Origin: Pratylenchus scribneri
Taxonomy: Eukaryota > Nematoda > Chromadorea > Rhabditida > Pratylenchidae
Assembly (NCBI GenBank): GCA_030063045.1
Contig: JAQSEB010000202.1
Coordinates: forward strand, 1 to 64,000
Direction: 5' to 3'
DNA: 64,000 bases
This document shows positions 23,230-35,832 of this stretch, one piece after another. Both the position numbers and the translations under genes were made by a program. Under the pieces are notes generated by a model. The model made no database searches. It saw only the letters and a program-made list of their open reading frames with translations, and had not been told where the DNA came from. Within the stretch, counting starts at the first letter, position 1. Each line of letters opens with the position of its first letter.

Positions 23230-23939
23230 GAGTGAAATTTTTTTAGAAGGGAAAAAAATTTTCCCTTGAAACGAAAAATATTTCCGCGAAAATTACCTTG
23301 AAAAATTTTAGTAATTTCCTAAATATTTTTCCCCAGTGAAATTAAAAAAAAATTTTTTTGAAAGGGAAGTGAAAAAAATTTTTAGAAGGGAAAAAAATTT
23401 TCCCTTGAAACGAAAAATATTTCCGTGAAAATTACCTTGAAAAACTTTAGTAATTTCCTAAATATTTTTCCCCAGTGAAATTGAAAAAAAATTTTTTTGA
23501 AAGGGAAGTGAAAAAAATTTTTAGAAGGGAAAAAAATTTTCCCTTGAAACGAAAAATATTTCCGTGAAAATTACCTTGAAAAACTTTAGTAATTTCCTAA
23601 ATATTTTTCCCCAGTGAAATTGAAAAAAAATTTTTTTGAAAGGGAAGTGAAAAAAATTTTTAGAAGGGAAAAAAATTTTCCCTTGAAACGAAAAATATTT
23701 CCGCGAAAATTACCTTGAAAAATTTTAGTAATTTCCTAAATATTTTTCCTCAGTGAAATTGAAAAAAAATTTTTTTGAAAGGGAAGTGAAAAAAATTTTT
23801 AGAAGGGAAAAAAATTTTCCCTTGAAACGAAGAATATTTCCGCGAAAATTACCTTGAAAAATTTTAGTAATTTCCTAAATATTTTTCCTCAGTGAAATTG
23901 AAAAAAAATTTTTTTGAAAGGGAAGTGAAAAAAATTATA
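23230..23939. repeat. 139-bp tandem repeat, five copies
   Basis: The marker AGAAGGGAAAAAAATTTTCC occurs at 23245, 23384, 23523, 23662 and 23801, an exact 139-bp period. Units also carry TATTTCCGCGAAAATTACC and TTCCTAAATATTTTTCC. Copies are almost identical, so the expansion is recent. Sequence 22930-23230 before it holds nothing clear. Confidence 0.9.
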
Positions 23940-24500
23940 TTGCGGTAATAGGAAAAAAATATTTTGGTAAAGGAAATAAAAAAAAGTTCTATTCCGGTAA
24001 AGGAAAGGGAAAAAAGTTCTATTTCGGTAAAGGGAGTGAAAAATTTTTGTAGAAGGGAGAATATTTTAGAATAATACGGAAAAAACCCCTCTAAAAATAC
24101 GAGTGAAAAATAGTGGGAAGAGTAATGTAATAACATTGAAATGAAATTTTTTTTTGTAGGAATTCCCTCAGAAATTAAAATTTTAATGTAATTTCCCCTA
24201 AAATATTATTTTTACAAAAATGTACATGAAATTTATTTTTGGATGAATTTCCTCTAAAATATGATTTTTATGGAATTTAAACTGAAATTAAAATTTATTT
24301 GGAATTTTCACTGAAATGAAATTTTTTGATGAAATATTTCTAAATTTAGTATTCTATATGAATTACTACAATAATATAATTTTAGAAGAATTTCATCAAA
24401 CAGAATCTTTTAAATAAAATTTCCCTAATAATTTTATAGTAATTCATATAAAATATTAATTTTTATGAATTTCTTAAAAACTATTATTTAAGGGGAAATT
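23940..24500. repeat. degenerate AT-rich GAAATTT/TTCCCT repeats
   Basis: Loose repetition of AAATTTCCTCTAAAATAT-like and GGTAAAGGAA-like motifs without a firm period. It resembles the decayed sequence at 32000-33300 in the duplicated block. Sequence 24500-24992 holds only a short possible frame (ATG 24736, 24 codons) that I do not call a gene. Confidence 0.4.
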
Positions 24501-25023
24501 ACTTCCTAAACCTAAATATTTTCTAAAATTTATTTTATTTTCCTCTGAAATTTTTGGAAATCAATCGAAAAGAAAGAGGAAAATAAATTTTTATTCATAA
24601 TAGTTTTAAAAATAATATTAATAATTTTACGATTCAAACAGATCTGCACAACATCAATCGTGTTCGAATGTTCCCATTGCCATAACAAAAGTTCTCGTGT
24701 CCATCCAATTCTCCAAGTTCTTCTAACAACAACATCATGGGGCAATTATTGAAGGACTTTGAAATGCTGAAGAAAGAAGAAAAGAAAGATGATGGAAAAA
24801 TGGAGGAATGAAGAAATGGAAGGATTTTTGGGAAAAGCATTTTTGAAAGCACTTTTAGCCTTATTTTAATTATCCAGAAAGGCAAAATTTGTTGATTTTA
24901 TTTGTTGAATTTATTTAAATAAAGAACTTCAAAATTTTTTTTTCTAATATTTCATTTTGTTAATATATCAAAAAATACCAATATTTGTTAATTTTCATCA
25001 ATCAAATATTTTATAAATTTTAG

Positions 25024-25076
25024 TTCTATTGCAAACATAAAAACTTGCTGTCTCGTGCACCGAAATCAAAACAAAG
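25024..25076 (+). promoter_or_regulatory. putative 5' UTR exon or promoter element shared by two genes (copy A, first)
   Basis: GTTCTATTGCAAACATAAAA, then CTTGCTGTCTCGTGCACCG, ends in CAAAGAG before a GT donor (25077). A very similar sequence lies at 27238-27292 upstream of the acidic-tail gene. For the demethylase gene it would splice to the acceptor at 25206 and a leader before ATG 25269. Paralogous leader exons suggest the two genes share regulation. Confidence 0.5.
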
Positions 25077-25268
25077 AGGTATCTTATTTTTATAAAGCAA
25101 ATATCAAAATTTAAAAGTAATGAATTGCATATATAAAAATGAATTAATTAAAGCTCTATTATTTTTCCATTTCTATTCAATAATAATTATATTTTAATCC
25201 ATTACAGCACTTCTATCCGAGGACTACATCCCACGCAAACAAAAGCAGCATTTTTCGAGAGCCAAAAA

Positions 25269-26765
25269 ATGAATGCCAAGACCTTGTCATCGGTTCAAAG
25301 AATGGTAATTCTTCAACAAAATATTTCTTTTAAACACTAAAAATTATAGATTCAGTTTGTGCCTGTCCATCAAAAAAAGGAAGAGGACAATCATCCGGCA
25401 ATCATCTCGCCTTCCCTGGCTGATTTGGATGATTTCAGCGCTTTCGTCAACTCAAAACGACATGTTGGTGAATCTTTTGGATTCCTCAAACTCATCATGC
25501 CAACGGGCTGGCAGTCATGTACTGGACTGCCAAATTTCAAAATCGATGGAATCAGGTTATTAAATTTGAATCAATTAATTTATAAGTGAAAAATAATTAT
25601 CCAAAAAAATGCTTATTTAAAATATAATTTTTTAGCCAAATTCAATATGCCATGGCGAAAGATGGAGGCATTGAAAAAGAAGGAGTCTTTCAACGAAAGC
25701 TGAAGAACTTGCCATCAATGACAATTGCTGATTTCCAAAGCCGATTTGAAAATACAACACCCAAAAATGTGACATTGCGCGAATTGGCAAATTTGAGTTT
25801 GGAGGAAATCAGCACGAAAGCAATGGAAAAAAGGGAGAGATCGAAAATTGTTTGGCCGGCATATGCCTTCGATGTCGAAGCACCGGAATGCGTGCAATTC
25901 AACAAGCCCTTGGATTTGCGCAATTTGGGGACCATTTTGGATCGTCATAAGGTAAGAATATTTTTTACTTTCTAATTTTATAACACAATTTTTTAAGGAA
26001 AAATACAGCGGAGTTGTTACTCCAATGCTGTATTTTGGGACGTTTGGCAGTTCTTTCACTTGGCACCAAGAAGATGGAACAGCATTTCAGTTTCTCTGGG
26101 CGGTGATGCAAAAATGTGGATCGTCAGTCCAAACAAAGAAAGTGCCAAAATCAAATCAGCCATGGAAGCACTTTTGCCCAAGTCCTTTGAAGATTGCCGA
26201 GAAGTCATGCGCCACAAAAGGCACTTCCCAACTTTGCAATTTTGGAACAACATGGCATTAAATACCAAATGGTCTTTCAACATGCAGGGGAAATCATGAT
26301 CAGTAAGATTCTTCAATAATTTTTATCCATAAATATTCAATATAATTTAGCATTCCCTGGTGCATACCATTTCGGCACAAATTTGGGCTTAAACCTGGCG
26401 ACCGCTGTCAACTTCGCCACCAAGAACTGGCTGATGCATGGTATGAATTTGTGTTTTCTTTAAAACATATATTATTTTTTCAGGAATTTTTGCCAAATAT
26501 TGCGACTGCTCCAAAAAGCCTCATCTGATGATTCATTGGGAGGACTTGGCAACTGAAGAACAACGAAATGCGGTGAATGAAGTATTGAACGGAAGGAAAC
26601 CTCTTTCAGAACTTGAGGTAATTTTTGGAAAGAAATATCATCTAATTAATTTGAATTTTTTAGGACTTGTTATTCCCGAAACATGGAGAAAAAAAGGAAT
26701 TCAATGCGCGTCAACGTGCTCGTGCTCTTCGAATGACAAAATTTTTGGAAAAGAAAAAAGAATAA
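25269..26765 (+). pseudogene. KDM4-like JmjC histone demethylase, copy A, frameshifted
   Basis: Same seven-exon layout as the intact copy at 45856-47360. Two lesions are visible against copy B: loss of 7 bp after GAAGATGGA (about 26078), immediately past the iron-binding WHQED motif, and loss of one T in the run at about 26240. Together they remove 8 bp, so the frame is not restored and the second metal His (AYHFGTNLG) and the Cys-x-Cys zinc pair are lost from the product. The downstream exons are otherwise well preserved, so the inactivation is recent. Confidence 0.85.
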
Positions 26766-26898
26766 GTGCTTTGATTTTTTGTTGATTTTAAATTTTTTTA
26801 TGAATAAAAATATTTTTGAATTTTTTTCCATATGTAAATTTCCAAATCAAATGATATTTTTATTATCATTTATAATATCTTTTATATTTAATAATTTT

Positions 26899-27182
26899 TT
26901 GTTCGGTGCAAAAATTCATTCCAATCAAAAAAATTATCTATCCGAATTCGGGAGATAATATATAAACAACTCCCGAATTCGGGAGTTGTTTATACACATG
27001 TTTTAATCCAAAATTTTGCACCGAACAAAAATAAATAATTTTAATTTTTTTTATCAAGTGCAAAAATTCATTCCAATCAAAAAATTATCTATCCGAATTC
27101 GGGAGATAATATATAAACAACTCCCGAATTCGGGAGTTGTTTATACGCATGTTTTAATCCAAACTTTTGCACTAGATAAAAT
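26899..27182. repeat. tandem pair of about 130-bp palindromic elements (copy A)
   Basis: Each has end arms (GTTCGGTGCAAAAATTCATT / TTTGCACCGAAC in the first at 26899-27030; CAAGTGCAAAAATTCATTCC / ACTTTTGCACTAGAT in the second at 27049-27182) and an inner palindrome ACTCCCGAATTCGGGAGT. They are MITE-like or hairpin elements between the demethylase and the acidic-tail gene. Confidence 0.75.
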
Positions 27183-27621
27183 AAATTGATATTTTATAAT
27201 TTTCTTCACCAACTTTTTCTAATAATTTCAGCAGCAGTTCTATTGCAAATACAAAAAATTTGCTGTCTTGTACACCGTTATCAAAGCAATAGGTTTCTAT
27301 TTTATTATAAAAGCAAATATCAAACCCTAAATCATATATAAAAATTAGAGAACGGATTTATATGCAGGAAAAAAAATATGAAAATTTTTAAAAAATTTCT
27401 TAAAATTTGTAATGTTAGTAAAATAATTTTCCTAAAAATATGCAATTTTTCGTTTTTTATTGCATTTTTGAGGGACAATTTTTGCCAAAAAAGTGCCAAA
27501 AATGTGCATGTGCATCTAATTTTTATGCAATTTCATAAAAATCCGCTCTCAAATAAAATTGATTTAAAAATAAATTTTATTTTCTAATTTTATTTTAAAA
27601 TTATTTTATTTTGGGTCAAAT

Positions 27622-29662
27622 ATGGAAGAAGACAAGGAAAATAATCCAATCGATGTCGAAAAAGTGAAGGAAGAAGAGATTGAACAAAAAGGAATAAAGA
27701 TGAAGGATGAAGGAGAAGATGAGAAGAAAAGAAAGAAGAAAGAAATGGATGATGAGCCGAAAGAAACAAATAAGGAAGAAGAAGAGGACGAGCCGAAAGC
27801 AAAGAAGATGAAGAAGGAAAATCCAATAAACGAGAAGGAAGATGAGAAAGAACTGTATCTTTGCCATGGAACTTCGATGTGGCGGTGGCACGAATTAAGC
27901 GTGATATGACCGGTAATAAAATTGATTGCGTTTGTCGAGAATGCGATGTAGTTGAGGCACGAATCAGAACAAAGAGCGTGAAAATCATTGCGCAATTTGA
28001 ACTGGTTGATTGAATTTTGCTTAAATTAAATTTTAATTTAATAATTTAGTCCAATGTTGAGCACTTGGGAATGGGAAACGACCAAATTGAATGGACCAAC
28101 TTTCTCCGTCTCATCATCAAGAACTCCGTTGAAAAGCTGCACGGAAATCGACATGAGACAGGTTTTTACTTATAAAAATAATTTAAATTTAATAGAATAT
28201 ATTTTCTAGACCATGTTCGATTCAATTCAAAGAACTGCAAATATGCCCTTTTCACGGACACGGCCATTTTCAACGCTGTCATCGCTGCTGTTCCCTGGAA
28301 ATTCAAAGTTGTCTGGAATGCCGAAACAACGGAGAGCAGCAACACCGGAAGTAAATTCTTTTTTCAATTAGTTAAAATTTTAGCCTTTTGAGTTTATTAG
28401 ATCTAGATGGAATAATTTAGGGAAAAATGCCTAATTTTTATTTAGTAATTTTTTATTGGTAAATTTAATTCTAATCTTATACCAAAAAATTAAAAATATT
28501 CACATCTATATATAAACTCTGTAAGCAGCCGAAATTTTAATTCAAGATTGCGGTTCTCCGTCCAGCAAATCTTCGTCATCATCTTCATCCAAAAAGTCCT
28601 CTTCATCCAATGGAACTGATGAAATTGTGAAGGGAATTTCCAAAATTGGCAAAAAGGATATCAAAGAAGAAGAAGAAGAAGAAGATGAAAGTGGCTCAGA
28701 AGAAGATGAAGAAGAAAGCGGAAGTGAATTTGAGGAGGATGAAGAAAGCGATGATACAATTGATTGTGACGATGAAGAATCAAATGAAGAAGATGGTCTC
28801 AAAATCAATGAAGAAGAACTCGGGGAGGAAGGGCTTATGGATGAAGGGAATAATTCGGAAGATGGTCATCAAGAAGAGAAAGAACTTAAAACTGAGCAAA
28901 TGGAAGAAGACGCAAATAAAGAAGAAGGTCTTAAAATTAATGAAGAAGGAATCATTGATGAGCAAATGAAAGAAGAAAAGGTTGAAGAAATCGATGAGGA
29001 GGAGGAATATGTCGATGCAAGTTTAATAATGCTTCATGATCTTCTTGATACTTTCGAGGTTAAATAAAAATATATTTATTATTCAAATTTATTTAAATTA
29101 AAGGATGTGTTGGGCGAGGACCAAGATGACGAACATGGAAAAAAACTGAAGGAAGAGGTTGATGATGATGATGATGGAAAAAATTTGAATGTGAAGGAAG
29201 AAAGGGATGAAGAGCTTGGTGATGGCCGCCGTAATGATGAAGAAGAAATGGGGAAAGAACTGAAGGAAGAAAGGGATGAAGAGCTTGGTGATGGCCGTAA
29301 TGATGAAGAAGAAATGGGGAAAGAACTGAAGGAAGAAGTTGATGGAGATCGGAAGACTGATGAAGAGAAAGGAAAAGAAGTGAAGGAAAAGGTTAATGAA
29401 AATGGAAAGGAAGATGAAGAAGAGGTTAAATAATATTCTATTTTTAAAAAATTTTATAAAATTACAGATCCAATTCATCAAAAAAGTGGAAAAGGTTGCC
29501 GACGCTGGTCGAAAGGTTGATGAAGAAGAGGTTAAAAAATATTCTACTAATAAAATAAATTAAAAATTTCAGATCCAAGTCATCAAAGAGGAAAAGGTTG
29601 TCAAAGAAGAGAAGAAGAAAATTGAAGAAATCGTCCTGGACTCGTCGGATGAAGATGTTTAA
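27622..29662 (+). pseudogene. acidic-tail protein gene, copy A, frameshifted in exon 1
   Basis: It corresponds to the intact gene at 48224-50265, with the same seven exons. One G is missing at about 27868 (TTGCCATGGAAC instead of TTGCCATGGGAAC), which shifts the frame right after ELYLCHG, before the small globular region. The long acidic exons at 28550-29060 and 29105-29430 stay open but would be out of register in the product. The stop corresponding to copy B is TAA 29660-29662. Confidence 0.75.
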
Positions 29663-30479
29663 ATGGTTGATGGAGGCTCAAAATCAGAATGAAATTCTCT
29701 TTCAAATTTTCGAACAAAAATAAAACATCAACAACAAACAAACCAATCTTTTTGATACTTTCATCTAAATAAAGAAACAACAAAATAATCTTTTTTGATA
29801 AATTTATTTACATTTTAATTCCATTTTAAAAAATATATAATTTGTTTTAAATACCTATATTTTATTAATAATTATTTTTTTCTTAATTTCAGCACATTTG
29901 TAGAAGGACTAAGACAAAAAACAAAGAAGGTTAGCAATTTTAATTTAAATTAACAAATAATTAAAAAATAAATCTTTAAATTTTACGGAAAATAAATTAG
30001 TATAAAAATCCTGTTAAATTTTTTCCTATATATTTCCATTTTAAATCTAAAATATTCCATTTATATTGATATTCAAATTTCCACTCAATTCCCTAGGCAT
30101 TCTTTAATAAATCCGTCATATTTTTGACTGCATTCCCAGATTAAATTTAACCTCATCTCCACAAAAATTCAAATAAATGAGTCCATCTCCATAATCATTT
30201 TTATTCGCGAATAGGCAAAATTTCTTTAAAAATAGGTCATATTTTTTGAATATCATTTTTTATCCTTAATTGGATGAAAGATGAGGGTCCAAATACTACG
30301 AGCATAAATCGTTCATTAAAAAAACAAAGATGATGAGCTAAAATAGGGCATATTTTCTACTATTTTTCTTAGTTCTGATTATATAAATAAATTAATTTTT
30401 ATCAATAAAAATATGAAATAATATTTTTAATTTTTATTATTTTTAGTTCTTCCCAAGCATTAAAGCACTACTCAAAACA

Positions 30480-31010
30480 ATGAACAACAACATCTACGAT
30501 CTTATGGATTTCAACCCAACAACGGAATACACAATTTCTGTCAAAATTGGAATTCCATCGGAACAATTTCCAAATGTAAGAATAAAATTTATAAAAATTT
30601 ATAAAAAATTTATTTGTAAAGCTGAATTTCATTGGAGATCTGATTGGGGAACAAGGCTGCCACATACAAGAACTCTGCAACCTTTACAAATGCACCATAC
30701 AAGTTCTCGGACAAGGCAGTAGCCGTCACGGGGAACGCCTTCGAGAATCGGTAATATTAATATTAAAAATTTATTTAAACTAATATTTTTAGTGGCTTTG
30801 GCGCACACAACTTCCTCAATACGCCCATTACTCGGAACCACTTCACGTGAAAATAACTGTGACTGCCAGTTTGGGAACAGCATATTTGCGAATGGGCTAT
30901 GTTTGCGAGTACATCGTGAACCGATTTACTTCGCTCGTTTGTTTTATTTTTAAATTTTAAATTAAATTTTTTAATTATAGATTCAATTTGCTGGCTATCA
31001 GTGGCCATGA
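30480..31010 (+). CDS. minimal STAR-type KH RNA-binding protein, copy A
   Basis: Four exons, all phase 0: 30480-30575, 30622-30750, 30793-30936 and 30981-31010, giving 132 residues. The order NFIGDLIGEQG (KH GxxG loop GEQG), CTIQVLGQGSSR, LPQYAHYSEPLHVKITV and a final helix follows the long KH domain of STAR proteins (GLD-1, Quaking, Sam68 type), which bind single-stranded RNA. No QUA1 dimerisation region is present, so it is little more than one KH domain. A 5' acceptor precedes the start at about 30447. Copy B at 51083 differs by a few substitutions; both are open. Confidence 0.8.
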
Positions 31011-31271
31011 GTGATTTGGGAAAAAGGAAATGCAATGAATGTTTTGGAAGAAAAAATGGAGAAAGTACTTTTTAATATGTTGGCTAGGATGAAGAGATAC
31101 TCATTCATCACTTAAAATTTTTGTTAAATGATAAAAATTGAATTGTCGTTAGTTCTTTCTTAAAAAATGTTTTATATGCATAATATAATATCTGACTGAT
31201 TTTTTAACCATTATTTTTAAATCTAGTTTTATAGTGCAAGTTTGTGCATCGATTACTGGTTCTGGCAAAAT

Positions 31272-31862
31272 ATGGAAAAACGGATGGAGAAATCAACAAT
31301 AATATTTCAGGTTTTTTTATTTACAAAAATTAAAATTCTAACAAATAAAAATTAAAAATCAGCTGAAAATAAAACATTCAAAAATATTCATCGGTTCAAT
31401 TTAGGACTTGTTGATGATCGCATCCATCAGTGTTGGTCGGATTAGGCAAAAAATTCAACAGAACTTCAGGTTTTTATTTTCTAAAAAAATAAATTCCAAT
31501 TTAATTAAATATTCATTTATAAAATATTCAGTTATATATCGATTAAATTTAGGACTCATTGATGATCGCATCCATCAGTGTCGGTCGGATTGGTCAAAAA
31601 ACTCAACAGAACTTCAGGTTTTTATTTTATAAAATAAAATAAATTCCAATTTAATTATTTAAAATTATATCTTTCATGAAAAATAAATACAATATAATGT
31701 AAAAATCAAATTTTATTTTAATATATAAATAAATAAATTTTCAGGCATTATTTTCGTTTTGGAACGGAGAGAACATTTGAAATCAACAAAAGGCTCATAT
31801 GGCAATTTCGATCAGCCTGGACAAAAATCAGCTTTGCAAAAAAGGGTGGCCATTGTCATTAG
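31272..31862 (+). CDS. small unknown gene with duplicated, apparently mutually exclusive exon, copy A
   Basis: Exon 1 31272-31310 (ATG GAA AAA CGG), then either exon 2a 31405-31469 or exon 2b 31553-31617, then exon 3 31745-31862. Exons 2a and 2b are both 65 nt, near-identical (LLMIASISVGRI versus SLMIASISVGRI) and have the same phase. Using either gives an open 73-residue protein; using both gives an immediate stop. The product is basic and I do not recognise it. It may instead be a 3' part of a larger or non-coding transcript. Confidence 0.45.
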
Positions 31863-32245
31863 AAGATGATTTGCAAATGACGAAGAAAACTAAAAGCAAA
31901 ATATTTACGTATATTTTTGTAAATTTATTAAATTTAATTTTTTTAAAAAAGATAAATATTTCTGAAATATCTACTGAAAAATAAAGGATTTTCAGTGGGA
32001 TTTCAGACTATTTACAAACAAAAATTCTTTCCAAAATTTTCTAAACAAAATCCTTAAAATCCTTAAAAATATATTTTCTAATGAAAATTACTACAAAAAA
32101 TGTTTCCAATAGTTTTCAGTAAAAATGAAATTTTTAATAAATTTATACTTAAAAAATTATTTTCTTCTATCTTATTTAAGACTAAATTTCTCGATAAAAT
32201 TCCATTAAAATATATACAAAAGTTCTTTAGAAAAATAATATTTCC

Positions 32246-32860
32246 AAAAAATTTCATTGAAATAATAAATTTCTGAAGGACTTCTTCGAGACATTTTTTA
32301 AAAGAAATTCCCTTAAAATTTATACAAAAGTTCGTTAGAAAAATAATATTTCCAACAAATTTCACTAAAAAAATAAATTCTTAAAGGATTTCATCTAGTA
32401 ATTTTTTATAAGAAATTCCAATGAAAAAATGTATGAAATTTGCAAGAAATTTAAAAATTTCCAAAAAATTTCATTGAAATAATAAATTTCTGAAGGACTT
32501 CTTCGAGACATTTTTTAGAAGAAATTCCCTTAAAATTTATACAAAAGTTCGTTAGAAAAATAATATTTCCAACAAATTTCACTAAAAAAATAAATTCTTA
32601 AAGGATTTCATCTAGTAATTTTTTATAAGAAATTCCAATGAAAAAATGTATGAAATTTGCAAGAAATTTAAAAATTTCCAAAAAATTTCATTGAAATAAT
32701 AAATTTCTGAAGGACTTCTTCGAGACATTTTTTAGAAGAAATTCCCTTAAAATTTATACAAAAGTTCGTTAGAAAAATAATATTTCCAACAAATTTCACT
32801 GAAAAAATAAATTTTTAAAGGATTTCATCTAGTAATTTTTTATAAAAAATTCCAATGAAA
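32246..32860. repeat. about 217-bp tandem repeat, three copies (copy A)
   Basis: The marker CCAAAAAATTTCATTGAAAT recurs near 32244, 32461 and 32678. Units are very AT-rich with TTCTGAAGGACTTCTTCGAG. The flanks 31990-32240 and 32860-33331 are looser repeats of the same theme. Confidence 0.75.
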
Positions 32861-33330
32861 AATTGTCTGATATCCCACTGAAAAATGAAATTTCCTTTGA
32901 ATTCCCTCGAAAAAAATACATTTCCTCCAAAATACTTATAAAAATATATTCCCTTCTAACATATTTCCACCAAAATTACTTACTAAAATCCCTTAGAAAT
33001 ATTCACAGAAATCCCATGGGAATAAATATTTCAATGAAAATTCCATTTCAATAACAATTTCCACGGTAAATCTGAAAGAAAAATACTTTTCAAAGAAATT
33101 TCTATGAAATATTCAATTTCCCAAGAATTCCCCTAAAATTTCATAGGGATTTCAATTAGTAATTTAGTCGGAAATATATGCGAAGAGAAAATTTTTTTCA
33201 TAAGAATTTCATGTGAATAATGTGTTACTGAAAGGATTCCTGCTTATTTTTCCATTTCTGAGGAATTTCAGTCAGTAATGCTGCTTCCAAGGAAATTCCT
33301 ACCTAGTCGTTATCTTCCTGTATCTCTGGG

Positions 33331-35130
33331 TATACCACTTAAATTCAGTATGATAGTCTATACCGCGTAAATTCAGTATGATAGTCTATACCACTTAAAT
33401 TCAGTATGATAGTCTATACCACTTAAATTCAGTATGATAGTCTATACCGCGTAAATTCAGTATGATAGTCTATACCGCGTAAATTCAGTATGATAGTCTA
33501 TACCACTTAAATTCAGTATGATAGTCTATACCGCGTAAATTCAGTATGATAGTCTATACCACTTAAATTCAGTATGATAGTCTATACCACTTAAATTCAG
33601 TATGATAGTCTATACCACTTAAATTCAGTATGATAGTCTATACCGCGTAAATTCAGTATGATAGTCTATACCACTTAAATTCAGTATGATAGTCTATACC
33701 GCGTAAATTCAGTATGATAGTCTATACCACTTAAATTCAGTATGATAGTCTATACCACTTAAATTCAGTATGATAGTCTATACCACTTAAATTCAGTATG
33801 ATAGTCTATGCCACTTAAATTCAGTATGATAGTCTATACCACTTAAATTCAGTATGATAGTCTATACCACTTAAATTCAGTATGATAGTCTATACCGCTT
33901 AAATTCAGTATGATAGTCTATACCACTTAAATTCAGTATGATAGTCTATACCACTTAAATTCAGTATGATAGTCTATACCACTTAAATTCAGTATGATAG
34001 TCTATACCACTTAAATTCAGTATGATAGTCTATACCACTTAAATTCAGTATGATAGTCTATACCACTTAAATTCAGTATGATAGTCTATACCACTTAAAT
34101 TCAGTATGATAGTCTATACCACTTAAATTCAGTATGATAGTCTATACCGCTTAAATTCAGTATGATAGTCTATACCACTTAAATTCAATACCACTTAAAT
34201 TCAGTATGATAGTCTATACCACTTAAATTCAGTATGATAGTCTATACCACTTAAATTCAGTATGATAGTCTATACCACTTAAATTCAGTATGATAGTCTA
34301 TACCACTTAAATTCAGTATGATAGTCTATGCCACTTAAATTCAGTATGATAGTCTATACCACTTAAATTCAGTATGATAGTCTATACCACTTAAATTCAG
34401 TATGATAGTCTATACCGCTTAAATTCAGTATGATAGTCTATACCACTTAAATTCAGTATGATAGTCTATACCACTTAAATTCAGTATGATAGTCTATACC
34501 ACTTAAATTCAGTATGATAGTCTATACCACTTAAATTCAGTATGATAGTCTATACCACTTAAATTCAGTATGATAGTCTATACCACTTAAATTCAGTATG
34601 ATAGTCTATACCACTTAAATTCAGTATGATAGTCTATACCACTTAAATTCAGTATGATAGTCTATACCGCTTAAATTCAGTATGATAGTCTATACCACTT
34701 AAATTCAATACCACTTAAATTCAGTATGATAGTCTATACCACTTAAATTCAGTATGATAGTCTATACCACTTAAATTCAGTATGATAGTCTATACCACTT
34801 AAATTCAGTATGATAGTCTATACCGCTTAAATTCAGTATGATAGTCTATACCACTTAAATTCAGTATGATAGTCTATACCACTTAAATTCAGTATGATAG
34901 TCTATACCACTTAAATTCAGTATGATAGTCTATACCACTTAAATTCAGTATGATAGTCTATACCACTTAAATTCAGTATGATAGTCTATACCGCGTAAAT
35001 TCAGTATGATAGTCTATACCACTTAAATTCAGTATGATAGTCTATACCACTTAAATTCAGTATGATAGTCTATACCACTTAAATTCAGTATGATAGTCTA
35101 TACCACTTAAATTCAGTATGATAGTCTATA
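33331..35130. repeat. 28-bp satellite array 1, about 64 units
   Basis: The monomer TATACCACTTAAATTCAGTA plus TGATAGTC is 28 bp, with variants CCACTT, CCGCTT and CCGCGT; CCACTT predominates. Truncated units (AAATTCAATACCACTT) occur at about 34188 and 34709, and TATGCCACTT variants at about 33808 and 34327, so a segment of about 520 bp is itself repeated. The array starts exactly where duplication copy A ends. Confidence 0.97.
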
Positions 35131-35131
35131 C

Positions 35132-35350
35132 TTTGTCCTCATCAGTTTATTTGAAGGAAATTTCGTGAGAAATTGTACTCATCAGTTAAATTTGAATAAA
35201 ATTTTGTGAGAAATTGTCCTCATCAGTTTATTTGAAGGAAATTTTGTAAGAAATTGTCCTCATCAGTTTATTTGAAGGAAATTTTGTGAGAAATTGTCCT
35301 CATCAGTTGAATTGAAGGAAACTTTCTAAGAAGTTTGTCCTCATCAGTTA
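35132..35350. repeat. 40-bp tandem repeat in the BEL-like leader
   Basis: Five to six units of TTGTCCTCATCAGTTTATTT plus GAAGGAAATTTTGTGAGAAA, decaying downstream but with TGTCCTCATC still visible at 35335 and near 35500. Confidence 0.8.
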
Positions 35351-35832
35351 TAATCAAAAAGAAATTTGTAATTATTTGAATTGGAAACAAAGTGAAAGGA
35401 AGTGCAGTTACTTTCCTTATCACCGAAAAGCATTTGTTAAATCATTTGATTTGTCAAAACTCAAAAGGAAAATTTGAAGGAAGTTTGTTTAAACTTGTCC
35501 TCATCGGAAATAAAATTGTTTGATATCAAGTTAAAGAAAACGAATTGAAGGAAGTTTAAGTAGTGAACACTAAACTGTCCATCTTTGAAATTGTATTGTT
35601 GAACAAGAAATTTGTAAAATTGTTTGAGGAAGATTGTCCTCTTGATAATTGGAATTAAATTTGTCGATTCAATTGTTGAAATCAAGGAAAAATAAATTGT
35701 TTTAATTGAAAAAGCATTGTACTGAAATTAAAGATTGGAAAATTGTTCTATTAAAGTGAATCCAGTGAAAAATCGGAAACTTAATTGAAAATAAAATTGT
35801 TCGAATTTTGTTGAAACTGATACTGTTCAAAA

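Larger units (their letters stand above)
24993..33331 (+). repeat. segmental duplication, copy A
   Basis: About 8.34 kb matches 45577-53933 in direct orientation with near identity. The left edge is TTTCATCAATCAAATATTTTA; the right edge is TATCTCTGGGT, after which copy A runs straight into the 28-bp satellite and copy B into unrelated sequence. The coordinate offset changes from 20584 to 20602 across the block, so indels total only about 18 bp net. Copy A has indels in two of its genes; copy B is open throughout. Confidence 0.95.

Noticed and set aside
24530..24885. Two overlapping minus-strand frames and a 24-codon plus frame
   Set aside because: No consistent splice model and no recognisable motif; not enough support for a gene.
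28542..29481. Minus-strand frames opposite the acidic exons (Ser-rich, Phe/Ile-rich)
   Set aside because: They are shadows of GAA/GAT-rich coding sequence on the plus strand; the plus frame has splice sites and continuous phase.
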